This document shows positions 45,011 to 52,793 of a stretch of 64,000 nucleotides of DNA, in pieces. Below the pieces are notes generated by a model. That model had not been told where the DNA came from and did not search any database. It saw only the letters and a list, made by a program, of their open reading frames with translations. The position numbers were made by a program, and so were the translations under genes. The stretch comes from Chloroflexota bacterium (lineage in GTDB: Bacteria > Chloroflexota > Anaerolineae > Anaerolineales > VGOW01): contig JACPWC010000016.1 in the NCBI GenBank assembly GCA_016197225.1, forward strand, positions 1 to 64,000. The letters run 5' to 3'. Every line of letters starts with the position of its first letter. Positions within the stretch are counted from its first letter, which is position 1.

Positions 45011-45610
45011 TCAGCGCCAAAGCATCACGGCTTCCAGCGGCTTGCGTGAAGCAGGCTTGCCGCCATCTGCCGGGTAGCCGAGCGTGATCAGGGCTTGCGG
45101 TTCCCAATCGTCGGGCAGGCCGAGCGCCTCTCTCACCGCGTCCGGGCAGAAGAGCGGCGCGCACATCCAGCATGCGCCCAGCCCTTCGGCGTGAGCGGCC
45201 AGCAAAAGATTCTGCACAGCCATCGCCACGCTTTGCGCCGCCATCGTGTACTCGGCCTTCTTGCGCCGCGTGTCAGGATAATGATCCATGTCAGCCATCG
45301 AGAGGCAGACGGCGATCACGACCGGCGCTGAGAGGATGCGGGCGCGGGAGCGGGCGACGTCGGCTTCGACGGCCTCAACCGGGTCACCGTCGGCGAGGCG
45401 GTCAGCCCGGAGTCGGTCGCCCATCGCCCCGGCCAACGTTTGTTTGGCCGAGTCGGTCTGAATCGCCACGAAGCGCCAGGGTTGCCGGTTGTGGGCCGAA
45501 GGCGCCCAGATCGCCGCCGTCAGCACTCGCTCGACAATTTCGACTGAGACGGGTTCGGCAGTGTAACGCCGGATCGAGCGCCGCGAACGGATGGCCTGAT
45601 CCAGAGTCAT
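45011..45610 (-). CDS. nitroreductase-family FMN protein (FbiB C-terminal-like, candidate dehydro-F420-0 reductase)
   Basis: 199 aa. FMN-binding RSRRSIRRYTAEPVS, APSAHNRQPWRF, and the C-terminal LGACWMCAPLFCPD and ALITLGYPADGGKPASRKPL motifs of the nitroreductase superfamily. In the bifunctional mycobacterial FbiB the same domain is fused behind CofE and reduces dehydro-F420-0. Here it lies two genes behind cofE, as a separate protein, so I infer that role. 4-bp overlap with the PPOX gene start side. Confidence 0.85.
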   Translation of the reverse strand: MTLDQAIRSRRSIRRYTAEPVSVEIVERVLTAAIWAPSAHNRQPWRFVAIQTDSAKQTLAGAMGDRLRADRLADGDPVEAVEADVARSRARILSAPVVIAVCLSMADMDHYPDTRRKKAEYTMAAQSVAMAVQNLLLAAHAEGLGACWMCAPLFCPDAVREALGLPDDWEPQALITLGYPADGGKPASRKPLEAVMLWR

Positions 45611-46002
45611 TTGATGTTGGTAAATACTTTTTCGGGCAGAATCTTGTAGGTGACGCGCACCTGGCCGGGAATTCTGGGATACTCATTCTTGCCGTGATAC
45701 TTGTCGTTGAGGCGGCAGATCATTTCGTAGCCGCCCTCTTCGGTCTCTTCGACCACCGTCCCACGAATTTGCAAATACTTATACGGATCATCCGGCTCAG
45801 GGATCGCCAGCGCCACTTTGGACTTGCGCGCCAGAGCGCGATCCTTCACCCGGCCCCGGGCGGTGTTGATGACAATGTGTGTGCCGTCCCAGTCGAACCA
45901 GATCGGCGTCACCTGCGGCCCGCCATCTTTAAGCGCAAGCGCCAGATACGCAAAGGCTTTTGTCTCCCACTTAAGCAAGTGTTGTGCTGTTTCGGGAATC
46001 AT
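45607..46002 (-). CDS. PPOX-class F420-dependent enzyme
   Basis: 131 aa split-barrel protein: FAYLALALKDGGPQVTPIWF, DWDGTHIVINTARGRVKDRA, LARKSKVALAIPEPDDPYKY. This is the F420-dependent pyridoxamine-5-phosphate-oxidase-like group (TIGR03618-type), which includes biliverdin and other reductases. Being inside the F420 operon supports the cofactor assignment. Substrate unknown. Confidence 0.88.
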   Translation of the reverse strand: MIPETAQHLLKWETKAFAYLALALKDGGPQVTPIWFDWDGTHIVINTARGRVKDRALARKSKVALAIPEPDDPYKYLQIRGTVVEETEEGGYEMICRLNDKYHGKNEYPRIPGQVRVTYKILPEKVFTNIK

Positions 46003-46010
46003 TTTTTCTC

Positions 46011-46790
46011 CTATCGGAATAAATCCAAATCTTTTTGGCGGATGAGTTCCTGGGCGTTGCCGTCGCGCAGGGCGTACGGCAGGCCACGGGCGTGAATGAC
46101 CGGGCGGCCCTCGGCGGCCTGGCCCATAAGCAGAGAAGCGGCGGCGGCCAACTCGTCGGCGAAGCCGACCTGGGTGACTTGCAGAGGATAATCAAAGAGG
46201 TCGGGCGTGCCGCGCAAATCGAGGAGCGCCGGGAGGCCCGCCGCGCCGATGGCGACTCCCACTGTGCCTGTTCGCCAGGCCCGGCCATGCGAGTCATTGA
46301 TGATCACGCCGACGGTCGCCCCGGTGGCGGCGCGCAATTTTTCGCGCAGTTCGGCGCAGGAGCGATCCGGGTCTTCGGGCAACATCAGTAGATAATCGTC
46401 AGTCGAGTCGCCGTGCGGGGCAACGTTGGATCGATCCACGCCGGCGTTGGCGCACACATAGCCCAGCCGGTGCTCGACGACAATCACCCCGGGCCGCATC
46501 CGCACAATCTCTTTGCTCTCACGCAGGATGACTTCGACGTGGCGTGGGTCTTTTTGCAGTGGGTCGGCCAACTCCAGAGCGCGGGCCGAGGGCGTCACCG
46601 ACGACAGCTTGACCAGCCGCCCTTCAGCCTTTGAAACGATCTTCTGAGCCAGGATCAGAGCATCATCATCTTGCAATTGCAGGCCCGTCTCAGCCAGCGA
46701 TTTGAGGATGATATTAGACAGATCGTCGCCGGGTTGGATGAGGGGGATGTTGGGAAGGGCGGTGAGGGTAAGTTGGTAAGCAGATGCCAT
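46011..46790 (-). CDS. cofE: coenzyme F420-0:L-glutamate ligase
   Basis: 259 aa. CofE signature motifs [58 protein letters not shown] and [20 protein letters not shown]. It adds glutamates to F420-0 using GTP. Here it lacks the nitroreductase domain of FbiB, which is encoded separately. Start at 46790, 2 nt from the stop of the PIN gene, so read through from the toxin-antitoxin pair is expected. Confidence 0.95.
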   Translation of the reverse strand: MASAYQLTLTALPNIPLIQPGDDLSNIILKSLAETGLQLQDDDALILAQKIVSKAEGRLVKLSSVTPSARALELADPLQKDPRHVEVILRESKEIVRMRPGVIVVEHRLGYVCANAGVDRSNVAPHGDSTDDYLLMLPEDPDRSCAELREKLRAATGATVGVIINDSHGRAWRTGTVGVAIGAAGLPALLDLRGTPDLFDYPLQVTQVGFADELAAAASLLMGQAAEGRPVIHARGLPYALRDGNAQELIRQKDLDLFR

Positions 46791-46791
46791 T

Positions 46792-47178
46792 TCAGAGCCA
46801 ATCTTCAATTTGAAGGTCAGGGATGCGCTCGAAATGCTGTCTATTGTGCGTAAGGAGGGGTGCGCCGTGGCTCAGAGCTATGCTGGCAATCTGCAAATCC
46901 AAATCGGCTACAACACTACCAGAATGTTCAAGCGCCGCCTTCAGCGCGCCGAATCGCCGGGCCGAATCATCGTCGAATGGCAGCACGAGGACGGCAGACA
47001 GCAACGTATCTACGGCAGCGAGGTTTTGCGATGCGCGCAAAGATCGCCAAGCGCCATGAGTAAGTTCGCCAACAGTGATTGCGGTGACAGCCAGTTGTTC
47101 GTCGGGCGAGATTCGGCCTTGCAGGTCAAGGCGGCCACGTAGAATGGCAACACAGTGATCGGTATCCAGAATTCTCAT
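46792..47178 (-). CDS. PIN-domain RNase toxin (VapC-like)
   Basis: 128 aa. The acidic residues of the PIN active site are visible: ILDTDHCVA, VGELTHGAW, DLQIASIAL, PLLTHNRQHFERIPDL. Cleaves tRNA or rRNA in known cases. 4-bp overlap with the antitoxin gene. Confidence 0.92.
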   Translation of the reverse strand: MRILDTDHCVAILRGRLDLQGRISPDEQLAVTAITVGELTHGAWRSLRASQNLAAVDTLLSAVLVLPFDDDSARRFGALKAALEHSGSVVADLDLQIASIALSHGAPLLTHNRQHFERIPDLQIEDWL

Positions 47179-47426
47179 AAAGAAACTTGAGAGCGAGACA
47201 GTTGTTGTCGCCGGTTGGCATACACTCTGTCTACCAAATCATCCAGATCCCTTTCATCCTTCCAAAGCCCGAATGCCAGCATGATCGGATGCGTCGTTTG
47301 TGATCCGGCGGCAGTTTCGGTTCCCCCGCGCTTCATTTGGAGAAAATCAATAAAGTCGTTAACCTCCTGAAGTAGCGGTTCAGGCAGGCGGCGGATTTTT
47401 GAAAGGATCGTTTCGTAGTCAATCAT
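47175..47426 (-). CDS. DUF2281-type antitoxin (VapB-like)
   Basis: 83 aa. Opening IDYETILSKIRRLPEPLLQE and VNDFIDFLQMKR matches the DUF2281 antitoxins that accompany PIN toxins; the C-terminal part (LWKDERDLDDLVDRVYANRR) would bind the toxin. Precedes vapC-like in the usual order. Confidence 0.88.
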   Translation of the reverse strand: MIDYETILSKIRRLPEPLLQEVNDFIDFLQMKRGGTETAAGSQTTHPIMLAFGLWKDERDLDDLVDRVYANRRQQLSRSQVSL

Positions 47427-47468
47427 GTTTAGTCTCCTTCATCAACGGCAACCTCTTTGCCAATTCTA

Positions 47469-48809
47469 CTACGAAGCAAATCTCTCCCACGCCTTCTTCG
47501 CCAACTCCCTGCTCTTCGCCGTAATCTCGGCCTCGTCCAAAAACAGCAGTTGCCTGTCCTTCATCAGCACCTTGCCGTTGCAGATCGTGGTCGTCACCAT
47601 CGAAGACTCGAAGCCGAAGATGATGTGCCAGGGCAGGTTGCCGGCGGTGAGCGGCGTGATCGGGTGATAGTCCACAAAGATAATGTCGGCAGCGGCCCCG
47701 GGTTCCAGCACGCCAAGTTTCATGTTGGGGAAGAACATGTTCGCCAGGGCGGCGTTGTTGTAGATCGCCATTTGGGCCACATTATAGCCCCCCGCCCGGC
47801 GCGGGTCGCGGCTGGTCGCTTTGTGCAAAAAGTAGGCCGCCTTCCACTCTTCCCACATCGCGTTGGAGAAGCCGTCGTTGCCCAGGCAGGTGACGATCCC
47901 GGCCCGAAGCATGGCATCCACTTCCGCCGCGCCGACGGCGTTGTTCATGTTCGAGCGCGGCTGGTGAGTCACCCATGTGCCAGTTTCGCGCAGAAGCTCG
48001 GCTTCGCGGTAGTCAATATGAACGCAGTGAGCGGTGAGGGTGCGCGGGCCAAGAATGGAGAAGTGCCCCAGCCGATCCACGACTCGCGTGCCGCTCTTCT
48101 TCAAGCTGTCGTACTCGTCAACTTCGTGCTCGGCCACGTGAATGTGAAAGCCGCCATCGTGAGCGTTGCGGCAAGCCTCAAGCGTTTCATCTGAAAGCGT
48201 CAGCGAAGCGTGCAATCCAAACGTCGCCGCAATTTGTCGTTTGTCGTCTGTCGTTTGTCGTTTTATAAAGCGAACGTTTTCTGCGATTCCTGCCTTCATC
48301 CGCTCCGGGCCGTCGCGGTCAGTCACTTCGTAGCACAGGCAGGCGCGGAGTCCGGCTTGCGTCACGGCTTCGGCGATGGCGTCGAGCGAGCCGTCAATGG
48401 CGTTGGGGCTGGCGTGGTGGTCAACGAGCGTTGTCGTGCCGTGCTTGACGGCGTCAATCAGGCACACCAGCGCCGAGTAGCGCACATCGTCGAGCGTCAA
48501 GGCCTTGTCCAGCTTCCACCACAGCCGTTCCAGAATTTCGGGAAAGTCTTTGGGTGGGTCGCCGGGGATGGCCATGCCGCGCGCAAACGCGCCGTAGAAG
48601 TGAGTGTGGGCGCAAATGTTGCCCGGCATGACAAGCTGGCCGCGCGCGTCGAGCGTCGGCGAGTCGGGATATTTGGCGCGCAGGTTCGCCGTCGGGCCAA
48701 TGTCGGCAATGCGGTTGCCGTCCAGCTTCAGGGCGTGATCGGGCAGAATACGATTTTCGTGGGGGCGGTTCCCATCCCAGGTGACGAGCGTGGCATTTGT
48801 GATCAGCAT
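47469..48809 (-). CDS. SsnA-like amidohydrolase
   Basis: 446 aa, metal-dependent amidohydrolase: HxH in NICAHTHFYGAFARGM, conserved HVAEHEVDEYDS, and metal Asp in LGNDGFSNAMW. Closest in pattern to the putative aminohydrolase SsnA found next to XdhD in E. coli purine catabolism clusters, and xdhD-like is two genes away here. The insert KRQTTDDKRQ is coded by a heptamer repeat (48234-48261). Confidence 0.88.
   Translation of the reverse strand: MLITNATLVTWDGNRPHENRILPDHALKLDGNRIADIGPTANLRAKYPDSPTLDARGQLVMPGNICAHTHFYGAFARGMAIPGDPPKDFPEILERLWWKLDKALTLDDVRYSALVCLIDAVKHGTTTLVDHHASPNAIDGSLDAIAEAVTQAGLRACLCYEVTDRDGPERMKAGIAENVRFIKRQTTDDKRQIAATFGLHASLTLSDETLEACRNAHDGGFHIHVAEHEVDEYDSLKKSGTRVVDRLGHFSILGPRTLTAHCVHIDYREAELLRETGTWVTHQPRSNMNNAVGAAEVDAMLRAGIVTCLGNDGFSNAMWEEWKAAYFLHKATSRDPRRAGGYNVAQMAIYNNAALANMFFPNMKLGVLEPGAAADIIFVDYHPITPLTAGNLPWHIIFGFESSMVTTTICNGKVLMKDRQLLFLDEAEITAKSRELAKKAWERFAS
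48234..48261. repeat. four tandem TTGTCGT heptamers inside the ssnA-like gene
   Basis: TTGTCGT, TTGTCGT, CTGTCGT, TTGTCGT in tandem, read through on the minus strand as part of the protein. Such heptamers are common in intergenic DNA of this type of genome. Confidence 0.75.
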
Positions 48810-48822
48810 ATCTTCTTAGCCG

Positions 48823-48875
48823 CCGGTCACACCTGACACGCTCCGCGAAACGCGAAGCGTGTCGGGTGTGACCGG
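48823..48875. repeat. strong hairpin element between NUDIX and ssnA-like genes
   Basis: CCGGTCACACC...GGTGTGACCGG outer arms, with ACACGCT/AGCGTGT and CGCG/CGCG inside; nearly continuous 25-bp imperfect stem. Likely a dispersed palindrome and possibly a terminator for the NUDIX gene. Confidence 0.7.
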
Positions 48876-48883
48876 GAGCGAAC

Positions 48884-49510
48884 TCAATCAAACGCAGTTG
48901 GGCGCGATGGATCGTCGAGATGAGCGAAGCATTCGGTCAGTTGGGCGGCGCTGGTGCGGGCCGACGAGAGTTGCGGGACTTCGTCGCGGACGAAGAAGCC
49001 GACTTCGAGAATTTCGTGATCGGGATTTGGCTCGCCGCTGGTGATCTCGCACAGGTAGATCAGCTTGACGGCGTGGAAAGCCGCCAGCGGCTCCCCGCCC
49101 CGATTCGCGTCGAAGGCGCCGATCACTTTTTTCGCCACGCAGTCGAAACCCGCTTCCTCTTGCACTTCGCGCACTGCCGCCTCTGAGGGGACATCGCCAA
49201 CGTCGGCCCAGCCGCCCGGCAAGCACCACCCGCCGTCCGATCTTTCGCGCACCATCAGAATTTTGCCGTCGCGGAAGCACGCGCCGCGCACGTCTACTTT
49301 GGGCGTGGCGTAGCCGGGTTGGAGGTTGAACCAGGCGTCAATGGTTGAAGCGGCTTCCCCGGTGTGAGCGGCGAAAATCTCCACCGCCAGGTCGCGTAGC
49401 TTCTTGTAGCGTTCCTTGTCAAACGGGCTTTCGGCATAAGTCAACCCGTTTTGAGCAATCGCTTGAATCTTGCGTCCCCAGTTTAGCCAGTTTGGTTGAT
49501 TGTTTGTCAT
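48884..49510 (-). CDS. NUDIX hydrolase
   Basis: 208 aa. Nudix box G-x5-E-x7-R-E-x2-E-E-x-G seen in GGWADVGDVPSEAAVREVQE then EAG. The N-terminal ~65 residues (WLNWGRKIQAIAQNGLTYAE, KLRDLAVEIFAAHTGE) are the extension found in YjhB-like members that hydrolyse nucleoside diphosphate derivatives. Located between ssnA-like and xdhD-like. ATG at 49510; a TACAAT box 5 nt upstream could again mean leaderless. Confidence 0.9.
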   Translation of the reverse strand: MTNNQPNWLNWGRKIQAIAQNGLTYAESPFDKERYKKLRDLAVEIFAAHTGEAASTIDAWFNLQPGYATPKVDVRGACFRDGKILMVRERSDGGWCLPGGWADVGDVPSEAAVREVQEEAGFDCVAKKVIGAFDANRGGEPLAAFHAVKLIYLCEITSGEPNPDHEILEVGFFVRDEVPQLSSARTSAAQLTECFAHLDDPSRPTAFD

Positions 49511-49518
49511 ATTCAATT

Positions 49519-49545
49519 GTAGAGCGAATTGCCAATTCGCTCTAC
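49519..49545. repeat. perfect 13-bp inverted repeat across the xdhD-like stop codon
   Basis: GTAGAGCGAATTG (49519-49531) with CAATTCGCTCTAC (49533-49545), one base apart. It spans the TAG stop of the xdhD-like gene and sits just upstream of the NUDIX start. Confidence 0.75.
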
Positions 49546-52292
49546 TTTGCCAATTGCTCCTTCAGCCACTTCTTCTCGGCAGGCAAGGCGTAGCAACGAA
49601 CGCCAGTGGCATTGTAGATGCCGTTGATGATGGCTGGCGCGGTGGGAATGGAGGCCAGCTCGCCTACACCCTTCGCGCCGTAAGGCCCGTCTTTAGTTTC
49701 GTCTTCGACGAAGAAAGTGATGACCTCCGGCGTCTGGTCAATGGCGGGCAAGTGGCACTTGTGTAAAGAGTCGGTCACCACGTAACCATCCTTCATCACA
49801 AAGTTTTCCTGCAGGGCCATGCCCAGTCCCATCGAGATACTGCCTTCCACCTGACCTTGCAAAGCCAATGGATTGATCACCCGGCCCACGTCACAGGCGG
49901 CGATGACCTTGAGCACTTTCGTCTCGCCGGTCCTGGTGTCCACTTCCACCAGCGCGGCCTGCGCCCCGAATCCAAAAGCGAAGTGATGATATTGTGGAAC
50001 CATCGGCGCAACATACTGATACATTACTTTGGGTTGGCGGCCTTCGCGGCGGGCGGCCTTCACCACCTCACTCAGGGCTACGCTGTGGCTGCCGTTCGCC
50101 CCGCCTGAGGCGGGGTTGCTACGCACGAAGCCGTCGGCGAACACCAGACTCTCCGGCGGCGCGTCGAGCATTTCAGCGGCAGTCTGGCTGAGCACTTTGC
50201 GAACCTCGATGCTGGCGTGGCGGGCGGCGTTGCCGGTGACGTAGGTCTGGCGTGAAGCCGTCGTCGCCATGCAGTCGGGCGTGAGATCGGTGTCGGAGAC
50301 CAGCACGTCCACTTGATGATATGGCACGCCCAACTCTTCGCTGACCACTTGGGCCAACACGCCGACCAGCCCTTGCCCGATCTCCGCCGCCCCGGCCCGA
50401 ACCGCCGCCCGGCCATTGGCAAAGAGTTCCACTTCGGCCCCGGCGGCGTCGTAAGCGCCGCTGCCGAAGCCGGTGTTTTTATAGGCGCAGGCCACACCCC
50501 AGGCGCGGCGCTTGTTGCCTTCAGTCGCCACAAATGGATGCTTCTCCATCTCGGCGGCCACCTTCTCCAAACAGTCTGGCAGGCCGCAACTCTCGGTGAG
50601 GGTGTGCCCGGCCAGAGTCTTCTTGCCGACGGCGAGAATGTTCTTCCGTCGAATCTCCAGCGGCGAGAGACCGAGCGCCTCGGCCAGCACATCCATCTGG
50701 CATTCCATCGCAAATCCGCTCTGTGTCACGCCGAAGCCCCGGAACGCGCCGCACGGCACGTTGTTGGTATACATGGCATAAGTGTTCACAAGCGCGTTGG
50801 GGACAGAATACGGCCCGGCGGCGTGGGTGGTGGCGCGCAACATCACGTGATTGCTCAGGCTGGCATAGGCTCCGCCGTCGCCATAAATCTCAACCTCGTG
50901 GGCGGCCAGCGTGCCGTCCTTCTTTGCGCCGGTCTTCATCTTGATGATCGTCGCGTGGCGCTTGGGGTGAACCATGAGCGACTCTTTGCGGCTCAACACC
51001 ATCTTCACCGGGCGCTTGGTGAGCCACGCCGCCAGCGCGGCGTGAACCTGCACCGACACGTCCTCCTTGCCGCCAAAGCCGCCGCCGATCAAACAGTTGA
51101 TCACGCGGACTCGGTCTTCCGGCAGGTTGAGCGTGGCCGCGATCTGCTCGCGGTCGCTGAACGGAATCTGGCCGCCGCAGTAAACGGTGAGGCGGCCATT
51201 GGCTTCGGGCATTGCCAGCGCCGCTTCCGGCTCGATGAAGGCGTGCTCGACAAATTGGGTTTTGTATTCGCGCTCGATAATCACCTCAGAGTCGGCAAAG
51301 CCTTTGGCGATGTCGCCATTTTCAAGATGATACTTGGTCTTGAAATTCCCGGTTGGATGATGTTCGTGGAGGATCGGGGCCGACGGTTGAGCGGCCTCTT
51401 TGGGGCCGGCCACGACGGGCAGAACGTCGTAATCCACCTCGATCAGCGCCAGAGCCTGCTCGGCAACGTCTTCCGACTCGGCCACCACCAGGGCGACGGC
51501 GTCGCCGACGTAACGAACTTTCTCATAGCACAACACCGGCCAGTCAATCTCATGCACGCCGCTGTCTTTGCGGCCCGGCACGTCGTCGGCGGTGAGAGCA
51601 GCAACTACGCCCGGCAGTGCTTTGGCTTTGCTCACGTCCACCCTCTTCAACAGTGCGTGAGGATATTTGCTCCGCAACGCCCGCGCAAACAACATGCCTT
51701 CTACATATAAATCGTCGGCGTAGATGCCCTTGCCTGTCACTTTAGCCGCCGCGTCCGGGCGCGGCAGGGGGCGGCTAATGGCGTTGAGGGGCTTCTTCAC
51801 CTCGGGCGTTTGCGGCACCGGCTGACCGGCGGCTTGTTGGACGGCGCGAATGATGGCGTTGTGGCCGGTGCAACGGCAGATGTTCCATTTGTGGCCGTCG
51901 TAAATCTCTTCTAGAGTCGGATCCGGATTCTTATCTAGCAAGGCTTTGCTGGCCATGATGAAACCGGGTGTGCAGAAGCCGCACTGCGTTGCGCCCTGAT
52001 CCACGTAGGCCTGCTGGATGGGATGAAGCGCCCCGTCAGAGGCGGCCAACCCTTCGATGGTGGTGATGGCCGCGCCGTCCGCCACTTTTTTCATCGGGGC
52101 CAGGCACGAGCGCACGGCCTCGCCATCTTTGATGACCATGCAACTGCCGCAGTGGCCGGTGGCGCAACCGTCCTTCACGCCGGTCAGGCGCAGTTGGTCG
52201 CGCAGAACGTCCATCAATAAGGTTTGGGGAGAGGCATTCACTTCGCGGCGGTGGCCGTTGACGATGAGGGTGTAGGGTTGGTGGTCGGCCAT
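49542..52292 (-). CDS. fused 2Fe-2S/molybdopterin dehydrogenase (XdhD-like)
   Basis: 916 aa. N-terminal [2Fe-2S] domains: KDGCATGHCGSCMVIKDG, then CGFCTPGFIMA and NICRCTGHNAI. From about 170 a molybdopterin-binding part (GGGFGGKEDVSVQVHAALAA, GAFRGFGVTQSGFAME, AAEIGQGLVGVLAQVV, KGVGELASIPTAP). The FAD subunit is not fused and not adjacent. XdhD-type fusions are linked to purine hydroxylation, in agreement with the SsnA-like neighbour. Start at 52292 (GGAG 8 nt upstream). The insert NPASGGANGS is coded by a palindrome. Confidence 0.92.
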   Translation of the reverse strand: MADHQPYTLIVNGHRREVNASPQTLLMDVLRDQLRLTGVKDGCATGHCGSCMVIKDGEAVRSCLAPMKKVADGAAITTIEGLAASDGALHPIQQAYVDQGATQCGFCTPGFIMASKALLDKNPDPTLEEIYDGHKWNICRCTGHNAIIRAVQQAAGQPVPQTPEVKKPLNAISRPLPRPDAAAKVTGKGIYADDLYVEGMLFARALRSKYPHALLKRVDVSKAKALPGVVAALTADDVPGRKDSGVHEIDWPVLCYEKVRYVGDAVALVVAESEDVAEQALALIEVDYDVLPVVAGPKEAAQPSAPILHEHHPTGNFKTKYHLENGDIAKGFADSEVIIEREYKTQFVEHAFIEPEAALAMPEANGRLTVYCGGQIPFSDREQIAATLNLPEDRVRVINCLIGGGFGGKEDVSVQVHAALAAWLTKRPVKMVLSRKESLMVHPKRHATIIKMKTGAKKDGTLAAHEVEIYGDGGAYASLSNHVMLRATTHAAGPYSVPNALVNTYAMYTNNVPCGAFRGFGVTQSGFAMECQMDVLAEALGLSPLEIRRKNILAVGKKTLAGHTLTESCGLPDCLEKVAAEMEKHPFVATEGNKRRAWGVACAYKNTGFGSGAYDAAGAEVELFANGRAAVRAGAAEIGQGLVGVLAQVVSEELGVPYHQVDVLVSDTDLTPDCMATTASRQTYVTGNAARHASIEVRKVLSQTAAEMLDAPPESLVFADGFVRSNPASGGANGSHSVALSEVVKAARREGRQPKVMYQYVAPMVPQYHHFAFGFGAQAALVEVDTRTGETKVLKVIAACDVGRVINPLALQGQVEGSISMGLGMALQENFVMKDGYVVTDSLHKCHLPAIDQTPEVITFFVEDETKDGPYGAKGVGELASIPTAPAIINGIYNATGVRCYALPAEKKWLKEQLAK
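50099..50115. repeat. GC palindrome inside the xdhD-like gene
   Basis: CCCCGCC-TGA-GGCGGGG, 7-bp arms, read in frame as part of NPASGGANG. A related palindrome lies in the alaX-like gene at 58466-58480. Confidence 0.6.
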
Positions 52293-52356
52293 TGTTTTTT
52301 TCTCCGGCATTGGGACAACGAATGTAGGTCAAATCGTCAAACTGCTAAACAACCGA

Positions 52357-52445
52357 GGCAACTGGCCTCCAGCACTTCTCGTACGAGCGGGGATGCCCGA
52401 CGCCGACGCGCGCCCGGCGCGTGCCGACTGGAGACCGAAGTTGCC
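52357..52445. repeat. long inverted repeat upstream of the zinc-ribbon gene
   Basis: GGCAACTGGCCTCCAG (52357-52372) faces CTGGAGACC...GTTGCC (52428-52445), with GCGCGCCCGGCGCGTGCC in the centre. Non-coding, likely dispersed element; sits between divergent xdhD-like and zinc-ribbon genes. Confidence 0.65.
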
Positions 52446-52566
52446 TGAATTCTAGCACACCTTTTACACGTCAATTTCGATTGAATCGACAGCCGCAACC
52501 AGGAGTACAATACTCCAAAATGCCAGTCTCGACAGAGCCTTTGAAGGGAGTAAAGGAGACGAACTT

Positions 52567-52788
52567 ATGAGCACTATCATCTTCTACATTTGCCCAATTT
52601 GCTTTGAGGTCTACGAAACCGGCGGCGAGTGCCACAGCCACGCGCGCGTCCGCTGTGATGTCGGCGAGCCTGGCGACGAGCGGCGCAAGCCAGAGATCAA
52701 CGGCGGCGGACGACTGAAGTCACGCGCCCCGCGTTGGTTTCTGGAGGCCATTAGCCGGCCTCCGGCCCAGACGCCATCTTCCCGATAA
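52567..52788 (+). CDS. zinc-ribbon miniprotein of unknown function
   Basis: 73 aa. A single Cys/His cluster C-P-I-C...C-H-x-H (FYICPICFEVYETGGECHSH) looks like a small metal knuckle; the rest is polar, basic and Pro-rich with no fold expected. Very good ribosome binding site AAAGGAGACGAACTT. Stop is 5 nt before the persulfide dioxygenase-like gene, so probably co-transcribed. Confidence 0.7.
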   Translation: MSTIIFYICPICFEVYETGGECHSHARVRCDVGEPGDERRKPEINGGGRLKSRAPRWFLEAISRPPAQTPSSR

Positions 52789-52793
52789 CCCCA

